64,000 bases of DNA, taken from Balanoglossus misakiensis. Its lineage: Eukaryota; Hemichordata. Positions 22,501 through 34,598 of the stretch are shown here, in pieces (the first letter of the stretch is position 1; each line of letters opens with the position of its first letter). The DNA lies in assembly GCA_040954595.2 (NCBI GenBank), contig CM082590.2:4650001-4714000 (forward strand), read 5' to 3'. Both the position numbers and the translations under genes were made by a program. A model generated the notes under the pieces. It ran no database searches, was not told where the DNA came from, and saw only the letters and a program-made list of their open reading frames with translations.

Positions 22501-24317
22501 TGTTAAATAGCTCCATGAGTATACACATGTATTACAGTAGACTACATCTGGGACACACCGCACTGACTACATGATCGTGTGTCTGCATCGCCACGGAATT
22601 ACAATTTACATACATGTAAAATTTAAAGCTTGAAACGTTGAACAATTTTGAAACATACGTAGAGTATTTTGGTCCGGCAACACCGTGTGTGTTCTGGAGA
22701 AGATATTGACTACACTGTTATCATAACGTCACACTAACCTTTGTCCTTACTGACCCACGTACAGTTGTCTTCTTATAGGGAGAAAACAATCTTCTACACC
22801 ATTTTATCAATTAATCAATACAAGATTTTGACACCAATGTTACAATTTCAGGCTGTCGAGTGTTGCTAAACGATGCCCGTTAAATTCACTACTGACCGCC
22901 GCCACAGTTTACAAGCATTGGACGTTGTGTGCGTCTCTCGTTCGTTCATGCAGTGACACGCGTGAGGGCGAGAACATTACTTTAATGCTGTAATAATGTA
23001 CATGTGCTTCAAGTCAAATCTGACACGACCTTTAGTTAAGTGTCCGTAAGAAATGTTAACGTTTCTTGGTTAAAGTATGTGTAGGTCTATTCTAATCAGC
23101 GAGGGTTACATTTTGCCAACTTCCCCAAAACAATATCATCGAAAGGTTCATACAAAATATTTCATTCACCGACGCATGCGTACTTGAGCATCATGCCGTG
23201 AAGAGACACTTTCATGGGGAAGGGATTAGCAATGTTAAGAAAATATCTTAGAAAGTGCCTGTTACAAAAGAAGGTGATGTAAAAGTTTAATAATAACATA
23301 TAATGCCGCTTTTTGAATCGCTAGAAATTTGAAACACAAACACATAAGCACTGGTTGGTCGTAATTGCTCGGAAAATTGATGTTGTGCAATTTTCACAGG
23401 AGAAGAAATTGAGTGAATTGATATTTACCGGAAAAAGTCACAGCGCAGCCGGCGACAGGAATTGATTTTACTTGTTCAGTATTAAAGAAGACGTGTTCGT
23501 TGTCTAATGGGGGCGCTGCACTACACAAAGGTTTATTGTTTTAACCAAAGCTTCCAAAAATCAGCCAAATAAAAAGTTATCGGCACCCAAACTAGATCTG
23601 TTCATACCTTGTGAGAGAGTGGTTCGATTCACCACATCAAAGAAAACATAACGATAGAGTCTGAAACGGCTGCACAACTTAAGTACATCATGGCGAACAA
23701 TTATTCTCCGCATATACGTCATCGATAGCCTTAATTAACACCTGTGGAAAAGGCAGTCGGTGTTATCCTTCTAATGGCTTCTGTTGCACTTCATCAATCA
23801 TTCTGGAGAGTACAACAGAGGATAATAAAATATTGGGATCACCGACTCTTGTTTTTAAAATACAAGGTCAGGAATATTGTCTATAATTGAAGGAAATTAC
23901 CAAGCTAGCATTTGTTCGCCAATGGTTTGTCGATTGGCAAAACATTATTGAATTGTATCTCAAAGTATATTGCTGTAACCATACGCTTTTATTTGACCGC
24001 TTAATATAATAATTGTATTTGACTGAGCTATGTGTACAATTTCATGAAAATGACAATAGTAACATCAATTGTTCTAGCAAATCTCAATGAAAACTTTCGG
24101 GAAGAAAATAATGTGCAAACATGTTCGCAGTTTACAGGTTTACTTTGTGCGCATACATCCGTAACACACGCACTGTAATCGTGACATACGAGAAATTCAT
24201 TCAATTGTCACAACCATTTAGTGATTTATCATCAAATGTAAATTTTTGTGACACAAGCTGTTTCTCTTCATCTCTATTTCAGTTGAAGGATCAGTTTGGT
24301 GTCCTATACATATCAGG
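22501..24317. other. No gene recognised
   Basis: AT-rich. A GGTTCGATTC motif near 23621 resembles an RNA polymerase III B box but has no A box. No exon or repeat was identified. Confidence 0.4.
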
Positions 24318-26693
24318 ATTTTTATTTTGGTCCATTTTGAACTTTGTGATTGGCCGCAGGAAATTCTCCCAAAGTGAAATTAGTATTCAGTCATGGTTTG
24401 ACTAATTCAGTAACCTTTACAAAAAATGCCACGACATTGAATCGGGGGATTTGGAGTTCTTGCGCTCTGTGGAGGAAGAAATAAATCTGTATACATGTAA
24501 CAACAATGATCTAGAAGAGAACGATCAGCATACCAATGATGTGTGTAATGATCCAATAACAGAAACTGAAGTCTTGAATTGTCTGAGAAAGCTTAAAAAT
24601 GGGAAAGCACCAGGGCCTGATGGTCTGCCCAACGAATTTTATAGCTATGCAGCGGATGTAATTTTGCCACTATTAGTGCAAACATTCAATTTTATTTTTG
24701 AGTCTGGAAGATTTCCTCCTGAGTGGCCAGTTGCCATTGTCATTCCACTGTTCAAGAAAGGAGTCAAAAGTGATGTAAACAACTACATGAGTATTTCTTT
24801 GTTAAATGCGCTTGGAAAGGTCTTTACTACAATACTGAACGATCGCTTAACAAAATGGTCCGACAGTTCAAATATCCTCTCAGACTGCCAAGAAGGTTTT
24901 AGAAAAAATCACGGCACTACGGATAACATTTTTACCTTACACGCCATCATTCAGAAATATTTAAGCGTCCGTCGTGGAAAACTTTACTGTCTCTTCATTG
25001 ACTTTTCCAAGTCATTTGACAGGGTTAACCACTCCCTCCTGTTGTACAAACACATGTCGCTAGGCATCAAGGGAAAATGTTTCGCATTTTAAAATCCATG
25101 TATTCCAACATTAAGTCATGTGTCAGAGCGGGCAATGTCTCATCACACTATTTTGATTGTCCAGCTGGGGTCAGGCAGGGATGTATCCTAAGCCCTATAT
25201 TATTCAGTTTCTTTATAGAAGAACTTAATTCTATGTACATGTCAGCTGGTATTATGGGTGTTCAGCTTACCCAAGAATTGTATGACCTTTTCTGTTTATT
25301 ATACGCAGATGATGTTGTCATTTTTGCTGATTCTATTAGAAATTTGCAATGTTTGATTGATATTTTAGCCCTCTTTTGCACTAAATGGCGTATGCAGATC
25401 AATTTTGATAAAACAAAGGTAATGATATTTCGTAAAGGTGGCCATCGTTCGCGATGGGAGAAATGGCATTTTAATGGAACTGCGATTGAGATTGTTTCTT
25501 ATTATAAGTACCTTGGCCTTCTCCTTTCCTCACGAAATTCATGGTCCAAAGCAGTTTGCACCTTAGCCAACCAAGCAAACAAAGCCTTAACTTCACTCTC
25601 AGTCGGAAGGTGGAAACTTGGTCACTTTGATTGTAATGTTCATTTTAAACTGTTTGATGTGCTTATTCTGCCAATCCTTTGTTATGGTTCAGAAGTCTGG
25701 GGCCATCAATATTTTGATGCTATAGAGAAAATTCAAAGGAATTGGTGCAGAAGAATATTGGGTTTACCTAAGAATGCCACAAATGAAGCTGTACTCGGAG
25801 AATGTGGGCGCTTCCCTATTTATTATTACACCCTGAAACGTTGTATCTGTTTTTGGTTAAAGCTGTTAGAAATGCCCAATGACAGAATTCCGAAACAAGC
25901 TTATATTATGTTATGTAATTTGGATAGTATAGGCAGACGTACTTGGGCGTCATCTATAAAGGATATTCTATTCTCATTTGGGCTGGGTTTTGCATGGGTT
26001 GCTCAGGAAGTGGGCAACAAGCAATTATTTCTTTCGACATTTCAACTATAAGAGTGCAGGATATTTTTAGACAACAATGGAGAGAAAACATGGCATTGAA
26101 ACCAAAACTTCGCACTTACATTCAATTCAAGAGTATTTTAGAACCTGAAAAATATCTTTCCATCCAGTGTCACCACAATGTTATCCAAATGTATTCACGT
26201 TTTCGGTGTTCCTCACTTCCTCTCGCTATAGAGGAAGGCAGAAGACACCACATCGACCCAGCAGACAGACATTGTAAATTTTGTAACACCAAAGCAGTTG
26301 AAGATGAGTACCACTTTCTAGTAATTTGTCCACTGTATAACAATCTCAGAGTACGATACTTACCAACTGATCTGTTTTTAGAGCCAAACTTTTATAAGTT
26401 TACCAGTGTAATGAACACAAATGATTCAGACACCATACTCAGACTTTGTAACTTTGTTCATAGAGCAGTCAAGCTCAGAGAAAGAGCCGATGCAAATGTA
26501 TAACATTTTCACTACTGATTTTTAATTGTCTCCCACTGTAACTTTCTTCCGTTTTCATTATCCACGTGATGTTTGTAATCTTTTTGTTTTGTTTTTGTTT
26601 TGTTTTGACGAAGTAATGGAAATACTGAATGTAACCCCCCTTTGCACATGGGCCGGAGGCCTTGAAACGCAAATAAAGCATTATTATTATTAT
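24318..26693 (+). pseudogene. 5'-truncated LINE with reverse transcriptase domain, three visible defects
   Basis: Reverse transcriptase of a non-LTR retrotransposon. Visible motifs are NGKAPGPDGLPNEFY at about 24598 and FIDFSKSFDRVNH near 25000, then PAGVRQGCILSP near 25160, YADDVVIFA (catalytic loop) near 25302, and a C-terminal Cys/His group FCNTK..EYHFLVICP near 26279. The frame is traceable upstream to about 24318 (FWSILNFVIGRR), so endonuclease and 5' parts are missing. Defects are an in-frame TAA at 24403-24405, a one-base frame shift near 25077 and another near 26035-26050. The 3' end reads GCCGGAGGCCTTGAAACGCA, then AATAAAGC and a short ATT repeat (about 26680-26692), as in LINE clades that end in short tandem repeats rather than poly(A). 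Clade is unassigned. Inactive copy. Confidence 0.88.
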
Positions 26694-27751
26694 CTATACT
26701 GTTCACTTAATATGGTGCAGCATTTTAATACTGCAGATTAGTTCAAAGTTTTCATATCAAGCTACAGTACCTGAAACAAAAAATTGTAATCACTTACACC
26801 CCCACCCCCCATCATTATCAATTAGAAAACCATGGTTTCACACAGGTTGTTTGTTTACAATTGTGAAACACTGTTCACTTAATATGGTGCAGCATTTTAA
26901 TACTGCAGATTAGTTCAAAGTTTTCATATCAAGCTACAGTACCTGAAACAAAAAATTGTAATCACTTACACCCCCCACCCCCCATCATTATCAATTAGAA
27001 AACCATGGTTTCACACAGGTTGTTTGTTTACAATTGTGAAACACTGTTCACTTAATATGGTGCAGCATTTTAATACTGCAGATTAGTTCAAAGTTTTCAT
27101 ATCAAGGTACAGTACCTGAAACAAAAATGTTGTAATCGCTGACACTCCCCACCCCTGACACCCCCCCCCACCCCCGATCATGATGAACACCTTGGTTCAC
27201 ACAGGTTGTTTGTTTACGATTGTGAAACACTGTTCACTTAAGAACACAAGCATAGTCAAATTATTAATGATAAAACACATTATGGTGCAGCATTTTAATA
27301 CTGCAGATTAGTTCAAGGTTTTCATATCAAGCTACAGTACCTGAAAAAAAAATTTGTAATCGCTGACACCCCCCACCCCCAATCATTATCAATTAGAACA
27401 CTTGGCTTCACACAGGTTGTTTGTTTACGATTGTGAAACACTGTTCACTAAATATGGTGCAGCATTTAATACTGCAAGTTAGTTCAAAGTTTTCATATCA
27501 AGCTACAGTACCTGAAAAAAAAATTTGTAATCGCTGACACCCCCCACCCCCAATCATTATCAATTAGAACACTTGGCTTCACACAGGTTGTTTGTTTACG
27601 ATTGTGAAACACTGTTCACTAAATATGGTGCAGCATTTAATACTGCAAGTTAGTTCAAAGTTTTCATATCAAGCTACAGTACCTGAAACAAAAATGTGTA
27701 ATCACTGACACCCCCCTCCCCTGACACCCCCCACCCCCGATCATTACCAAT

Positions 27752-27866
27752 TATAACACACCATGCAGCGAACCCTCGATCGTGATTCGTCAATACGACG
27801 TCACGTGACCTTAGTCATTTCGAACTGTTGCCTCGGGCATCAGTTCGATCGGTTTGGTGTGTTATA
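27752..27866. mobile_element. Foldback element 1 inside satellite S1
   Basis: TATAACACACC at the left pairs with GGTGTGTTATA at the right, with a further inner CGATCG pair. It replaces part of a satellite unit. Confidence 0.7.
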
Positions 27867-27869
27867 AAT

Positions 27870-28053
27870 CACATGATGACTGACATATTCGGGCAACAGT
27901 GTATTTTTAATGACCTCGGGACTGCCAGTCACACCAAAACAGTCTGTTTTCCCTCGGGCTATGCCCTCGGGAAAACAAGACTGTTTTAGTTGTGACAAGC
28001 AGCACCCTCGGTCATCAAAATACACTGTTGCCCTCATTGTCAGTCATCATGTG
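27870..28053. mobile_element. Foldback element 2 inside satellite S1
   Basis: The 184-bp near palindrome starts CACATGATGACTGACA and ends with its complement. Inner arms include GGGCAACAGTGTATTTT and CTGTTTTCCCTCGGG. It lies 3 bp from foldback element 1. Confidence 0.85.
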
Positions 28054-28679
28054 TATACTGCAGATTAGTACAAAGTTTTCATATCAAGCTACAGTACCTG
28101 AAACAAAAATTTGTAATCACTGACACCCCCTACCCCATCATTATGAACACTTTGGTTCACGCAGGTTGTTTGTTTACGATTTTGAAACACTGTTCACTTA
28201 AGAACACATGCTTGGTAAAATTATTAATGAAATTAATCACATCATGGTGCAGCATTTTAATACTGCAGGTTAGTTTAAAGTTCTCATATCAAGCTACAGT
28301 ACCTGACACAAAAATTTGTAATCACTGACAACCCCCTTCCCCCATCATTATCAATTAGAACACTTGGTTTCACACAGGTTGTTTGTTTACAATTGTGAAA
28401 CACTGTTCATGTTATAACACCACCAATTCCATAGTGTACAATTATTAACTAGTTTGATAAATCAGAAACTTCTGAGTGGGTGGTTACTTATACGGTATTT
28501 CATGTTTGAGAGTGCAAGGTTATGACATCCCCAAATCTGACTGGCCAGGTCAGAATGGGAACACCCACATGTGTGCAAGTTTTAATAAAATACACCTGAG
28601 AGCATGACTGCACCCAGCAGATCACCCATTTACAAAGCTTTGTGTCATTACATGTGAGTATGATATTTTTATTTCTATA

Positions 28680-28687
28680 AGTATCAC

Positions 28688-28719
<32 letters not shown>

Positions 28720-29185
28720 CCACCATCATCATCATCATCAGTATCACCATCTAAACCATCATTATCACCATCTAAACCATTATCACCACCATCACCATCA
28801 GTATCACCATCATCACCATCAGTATCACCATCATCACCATTATTATCACCATCATCACCATCATTATAATCACTATTATCACCATCATTATTATCACTAT
28901 TATCACCATCAGCATCACCATCACCACCATTATTATCACCATCATCACCATCATTATTATCACTATTATCACCATCAGTATCACCATCACCACCATTATT
29001 ATTATCACTATTATCACCATCAGTATCACCATCACCACCATTATTATCTTAATCAGTATCACCATCACCACCATTATTATCACCATCATCACCATCACCA
29101 CCATTATTATCTTAATCAGTATCACCAGTACCACCAGATTCACCATCATTGTCATCACTATTATCACCACCAGTATTATCATATT
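28680..29185. repeat. CAT/ATC-rich microsatellite
   Basis: Imperfect trinucleotide repeat of ATC, ACC and ATT triplets. The 155-codon minus-strand frame across it is a low-complexity Met/Ile/Val run and not a gene. Confidence 0.95.
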
Positions 29186-29970
29186 CAACACCGCTATGTT
29201 ACGGTTAAAACTGCTGTACCAGTTAGTACAGATCTCCATTTACCATGGTAACTGTATTTAAATTTGCATGCATGCATGCATTTTGTCTGAAACACAGACG
29301 AACCCGTTACATGATATATTTTACATGTCAAGCAAAATGGCTGCTACATTTGTACATTAAAATGATACGAGGCAACAGGGATTCATATGAAGTGCATTCC
29401 TAGAAAAAAAGAAAACTTGATTTAATTCATTTAATAACAGGTATATCAATGATATTTATCTATACCAGTCATAAATTTTCACCAACAGCTCTATGTACTA
29501 GGATCATTTTACCCTGGTTTGTACAAACACATTTGCTTTGCAAAACTCTGTACACAGAATCACAAAGTATGTAGTGCCAACTATGCATAAACATTAGGCT
29601 ACCAATTCTGACGAATATTTAAGATGAATGTGACTGATTGTCTGGATGAAAATACATCTCTGTGTAACGTATATTTATGGTTAAATTAAACCTTTACTAA
29701 CATTATTATTTCTGTTATTTTATACCACTACAACCACAATGCCAAAGCTAATGCTAGAAACAGATACAACATTACACCCATTATTCTGGAGTAAATTAAG
29801 ACCACTAAGAAACAAATATTAACCACCTATACCACTCAAGACATATTCATTCTCCAACCTATTGCGTCTCAAAGTATCCTGAAGATTCACCAAAACCAAA
29901 CAATACCACATTGACATATGCTCTGCAGAAACTACTATTATTGGTGTCTTTCTTACACAGATATAAAGAA
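29186..29970. other. AT-rich DNA inside the duplication
   Basis: No gene is seen; the same sequence recurs at about 60650-61410. Confidence 0.5.
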
Positions 29971-30120
29971 CTAATCATCATCATCATTGTTACTGTTTTT
30001 GTAACATCTTCATCATCCTCATTATAATCATCATCATCATCATTATCATCATCATCACAATCATCATTATCATCATCATCATTGTAGTCATTATTTTTAG
30101 TTATTTTATTATCATCCTCC
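29971..30120. repeat. Second CAT-rich microsatellite
   Basis: Interrupted ATC repeat, shared with 61412-61560 in the other duplicate. Confidence 0.9.
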
Positions 30121-30895
30121 TATTATTCATCCTATTATTCCTAATCATTTTTTTTCTCATATTACATTTGTCTTTCAATTGTCATTGATTTTAAGAATAT
30201 TACTGCTCCAATTTCAATGTGACTGGTGTGATCATCCTCTTTGCCGTAATTTGCATTTGAACATCATGAAGTTAATCCAAACTGAATAGCAGATGCCTAC
30301 CATGTCGTTTTTAATCCTCCCTACCTTAAATAGGTTTTAAGCTACCTAAGTGAGTGATGAAAATCTCATAATATGGTCGACACAATTTCAAGATGGCCGA
30401 TTTTTGCCATGTTTAAGAAATGGGAGTTCATGAGCTAAAGTGATATTGAGTCTTTCTGAATCTTTGTAACAGAAAAAATAACAAAATGTGAAAAAAGTTT
30501 AATGAGTTTGATATGTTAAGTACAAAGACAGACATGTTTGACCAAAGGAAGTCATAACATACAGTAAACATATCATTTATTCTATCTCTTACTACAGTGA
30601 GTTGTCGACTTTTTACCCAGAATGCAATTATTATTATGTGATTTGACCCCCTAGCACAAAGTGAACACCTATTAAAGGCAGCCAGAATTCTGCACCATCT
30701 GCCAATTATGCAATATTTAAGCTGTCAAGTAAAACAATAAAGTACATCGTATAAATTTTTTTACTTCCCTGCTCAAAGATCGGCTGCAATAATGTACATC
30801 CATTTCTGTAATCTTCAACTTTTTCCCACAAGTCCTGTCGGCTAGATCACATGGAAAGTTCCTCCTGCAATTTAAGAAAGTTGAAAACAATTTTG

Positions 30896-31260
30896 GTAAA
30901 AACACAAGAATGCAAATATCACCAGAATTGTACAATGTCTTACTTAAATCACCATAAGGAATATGCCTACAAAAATTCAAAGCAATCTGACAAACGGTTT
31001 CATAGAAAACATTTTTTTGCGCAAAATCCCCCAAAATTGCCCCAAGAACACAAATATGGAAATTTCACCAACAAGGTATGTACGACAGCTTACTTTGGTT
31101 ATCCCTAAAAACATGCCTACCAAAATCTTAATGATTCTGGACAAGAGGTTTCAGAGAAATGATTTTTTACCAAAAATCATAAAAATTACCCAAAAATTAC
31201 AAATATGCAAATTATGCAACAAACTGGGAAAAATGACTTAGATTACCTATTGGAAGCTTC
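30896..31260. repeat. Degenerate roughly 150-bp tandem sequence
   Basis: Phrases such as ATGCCTACCAAAAT, TTCATAGAAAAC/TTTCAGAGAAAT and AAATATGCAAAT/AAATATGGAAAT recur at about 100-150-bp spacing. The decay is too great to define a unit precisely. Short open frames here reflect the repetition. Confidence 0.45.
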
Positions 31261-31601
31261 ATAATAAATTTTAAAGCAATCAACTCATGATTGTTTACAG
31301 TCTATAATATAAAAAAGACTAAAATCTTCATAAAAAATAGAAAATTCATGATATTAACTAAAAACTTTGAGGACTGTGTGAGGTTCAGTGGTTGACATAA
31401 GGTACATGCATACCAATTTTCAAAGCAATTTGCCCAATAGTTGTTGAGTTTCAGAGTTTTGACCAATTTCACATTTTCAAGCTAATTTGCATATTTTTGA
31501 GAATGACAACTTCGTTTATATCCACCAAATATCTAAGTGATATGCCAAGTGGTTTCCAAGTTTTTTATTTGGAATGACATACATACCATGGGACCTAAAC
31601 A

Positions 31602-33242
31602 CAACCTTTTAGTCAACTTTATGAGCGTTGCTACTCTAGTGAAAGTCAAGTTGTAATTGCTGGGATAGAAATTTGTCTAGTCATGCTTTATATGGATAGT
31701 TTTGGTTTGCTATGGAACTACTGACTATTTGGCTTGTTGTATGAATACGACTATGAGTAAACATTCATACAAACTCGTTATTATGATATAAAAAGCCTAA
31801 AAATGCATCTGAAACCAAATTGTTCGCTTACTATGAATACGTGTAATAAAATTGAATCCTTCGTCAATGCTGGCCGGGGTCACAAATTATGTCACGGCAT
31901 GTTTTTTTCGTAAACACGATATTAAATTTAATTAAATAGGACCTAATGTACTCACTGAAACGTTCAAGTCGACCAACGATATTCCATGCACACTGTGTAA
32001 CATCTTCAGAGGGACTCCAGCATAAAATTTGGATTCAAACGCGCACACAAATCATAATATTCTCGTCAGAGAGATAAAGTCCGCCATGACACCTTGTGAC
32101 GCAATCGTGTAAAATTCCATTACGTTGGACAACTTCCACTGCCTGCGCTCGAAATACACAAGAAACTTGAACTGTTCATGATAAAACTTGCATCTGGACC
32201 TCTGGCGAATACTTGGAACCAGTATTTCAGGAATAATATTCCATTTTGAGGGCTTCGCGCTCCATTCAATCCGAGCGATGGAAGACAGAAGTTCAAATCG
32301 CTCCGCCATGACACCACGACTATACAGCGCCGCCAACGCCACCTTTTGTTTTTGTCTCTTCACAGCTCCGAGTCAGCTGGCTCCAAGTACGAGTGTTCAT
32401 TGCAAGCCGTGTAATATATAAGGCCAGATAGCCCAGACTGCTATGAAAGTTTCCCCGGGCAGTGTATCTAATACAGCGGATGTTATATAGCGATTCCCTT
32501 TCGCTACAGTCACGGTGACGAGCAAAGCCATCCTTTCCTTTTAACGTATAGCGCAGTCAGCGTGGGAATGGGCGGGGGAACAGACCAGTACTGGAAAGTG
32601 AAACTGTAAAAGTAAAACGTCTTTTCATATTTTAATAGACAAACTCTGCAAAAGTTTTATTCCCAAACATGAATTTTGAGATATTTAAAACTTGTATTTG
32701 ATAGCAATTTAGGCCTACACTGGCCTACTGAATCAACATTTTTTCACATCGAGTAGGCTCGGATGCGTAACATTATGTACCGATCATGCCGATTTTGGAG
32801 AGAAAATTGTCCCCAAATGGCAAATATTTCCCTCAGCCCATAATTGGTGGGATAAATTCGTAGAGTCTTGTCGGAATGTCGGTTGATGAAGAGACGGGAA
32901 CACGAGTAGAGTAGATTTAAACGCCAATGATAGGCCTATGACTTTATTTCAAAAAGGATCAACCGTGGATATACTGGACAAGGCCTGTAGTCCAGGCTGG
33001 ACCCCACTCTGGAACGAACTCCTTTAGTGTAGAACAGGGTTTGGAATGAACTGGAATGTGTTGGAACCCCCTGACTTTAGAAGCTGAAATCCACTCCTTT
33101 GTATATGCTGTAAAAGACAATAAATTTTCGCGAAATACACTAGAGCCAAAATAGCGTGAAAATAAAAAGTCGCGTAAATTTTTTTTGAAGATGTTGATGC
33201 AGTGAATGAAATAAGAGAACGCGAATATTAAAACTCGGGAAT
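31602..33242. other. No gene established
   Basis: An 86-codon minus-strand frame starts at ATG 32309 (ATGGCGGAGC) and stops at 32052. It sits in sequence with several CpGs and could be a first exon, but it has no recognised motif. CGCG-containing patches near 33130-33230 may be an old repeat. Confidence 0.35.
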
Positions 33243-34270
33243 TAGTGCGGCAGTTAACCAAAAAATCGTACACTTTGGGTTAAAAGCATGAAACTTGGTA
33301 CACTTATGCATTGACCCATGGCGGCCATTTTATGATATGGATCCACAATCAGCGCCCTCTTGTGGCCAGAAACTGACATTCACACTTTTCCCCCATTAAT
33401 GTCAATTGTAACACTCAGAAACAGGAATATGGGTTGTAAAACATGCTTGCTACCATACATTCATGTGTATATTATCCTAATCCTGATATTATTAAAGTGT
33501 AAACATCTTCTGTATCTAAACGACCCGTTTTCAGAAATTCGAGTATGATACGATTATAACCAAATTTCTTCCAGGAATTCTGAGTTTAAATTCCAACACA
33601 CTGTTTAGTAACATCCCATGGGAAATGAATCAGCATTTAGGATAAACTATTTGCAAGCCACTGAAAAGACTGGAAAGACAGATGCGCCCTCATAGTTGTA
33701 TTGAATGATTGATTTTCCTTTATCTAGTTTCCTTTTGTGTAAATTTTTTCGAGTGTTCGTAATTTTCTGTTTGATGTTTATTTTTCCCTTTGGTGTTTTG
33801 TTTTTAACCGTCACAGAGGTTATTAATAAAACGTCACAGATGTTTCCTTATTGGCCTCGCTTTGAGTTTCAATTCATAATGGATGTGTGAGGGCGCTAGA
33901 CATACGAAAAGGGTGTACACTGTGCACCACTTTGCAGGTCCTATTATTAAAGTTGGACTTGTCTGGTGGCCTGCCCCATTTCTGTAGCATGGCTGCATTG
34001 TGTTACATGAAACAGGTTAAGTAAGGGAAAAACCATTCGATTTCAGGGGGGTTAAGGATGTGGGTATGTGACCCAGTTATTTTCACCAACTGTATATATA
34101 TATGTCTACATAATTTTTTTCTATTGCCAGACATACTTTTTTTTCTCAATGCATTGCAGAAAGTATACTCATCCCAGAAATCAAATGGCCGCCATGGGTC
34201 AATGCATACGTCTACCAAGTTTCATGCCTTTAACCCAAAGTGCACGATTTTTTGGTTAACTGCCCCACTA
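33243..34270. mobile_element. 1.03-kb element with about 85-bp terminal inverted repeats
   Basis: The left end TAGTGCGGCAGTTAACC and right end GGTTAACTGCCCCACTA pair, and similarity continues through CACTTTGGGTTAAA and ATGAAACTTGGTA to CCATGGCGGCCATTT. No transposase-like ORF lies between, so it is non-autonomous. TAG-type ends are seen in some hAT elements, but an 8-bp target duplication was not found, so the family is open. Confidence 0.82.
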
Positions 34271-34287
34271 CTAGCGTAACCGCTTAA

Positions 34288-34594
34288 AGCCCCTAGAGCT
34301 GCCAAATTTCACGGATTTTCTTCCACAGTAAAACACTTCAAATATATTCCCTATTCTCTAAAATCCTCACCATTAAGCCATATTACTTGCATTTGCATCA
34401 GTTTGTCATCTCTTGGTGATGCATACCACGATAGCTGCGTACTGTTTGTATGGAGGCTGATTAAACCGTTTTAATACATAGCATTTTCAAATCGCTACAT
34501 ACAGCCATAATCGGGCATCGGTAAAGTGTTCACATATACCTATCAGTAAAATAAAATTGTGAAAATAATGCAAAAAGTGGCAGCTATAGAGGCT
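34288..34594. mobile_element. 307-bp MITE with TTAA target duplication
   Basis: TTAA flanks both ends (34284-34287 and 34595-34598). The terminal repeats AGCCCCTAGAGCTGCC and GGCAGCTATAGAGGCT are inverted. A diverged relative is at 12651-12975. A TTAA duplication suggests Kolobok or piggyBac. Confidence 0.85.
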
Positions 34595-34598
34595 TTAA

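Larger units (their letters stand above)
26699..28409. repeat. Satellite S1, array 1 (units 172 to about 230 bp)
   Basis: Tandem units carry TATGGTGCAGCATTTTAATA, TCATATCAAGCTACAGTACC and a C-rich tract (ACACCCCCCACCCC), then CACAGGTTGTTTGTTTAC. Starts of CTGTTCACTTAATATGG at 26699, 26871 and 27043 give a period of 172; other units are longer by an AACACAAGCATAGTAAAATT-type segment. Each unit has GTTTCACA and TGTGAAAC as an inverted pair 19 nt apart. The array is interrupted at 27752-28053. Confidence 0.93.
28410..31601. repeat. Long-range segmental duplication, copy 1
   Basis: Near-identical to 60032-64000 in the same orientation, beginning GTTATAACACCACCAATTCC right after satellite S1 in both places. 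It includes both microsatellite blocks. Copy 1 has 95 bp (30896-30990) where copy 2 has about 1,055 bp. No conserved ORF points to a gene within it. Confidence 0.92.

Noticed and set aside
23600-23660. GGTTCGATTC, an RNA polymerase III B-box-like motif
   Set aside because: No A box at the proper distance and no tRNA fold, so neither tRNA nor SINE is supported.
26699-28409. Regularly spaced repeats resembling a CRISPR array
   Set aside because: Units are 172 bp or longer, contiguous, and lie in a eukaryotic genome; no spacers of uniform length and no cas genes.
28772-29239. 155-codon minus-strand frame rich in Met, Ile and Val, with hydrophobic membrane-like character
   Set aside because: Translation of CAT-rich microsatellite DNA; the duplicate at 60.4 kb has a different length.
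32052-32363. Possible first exon on the minus strand starting ATGGCGGAGC
   Set aside because: The ATG context is suggestive and CpGs are present, but there is no donor site with downstream partner and no recognised motif.
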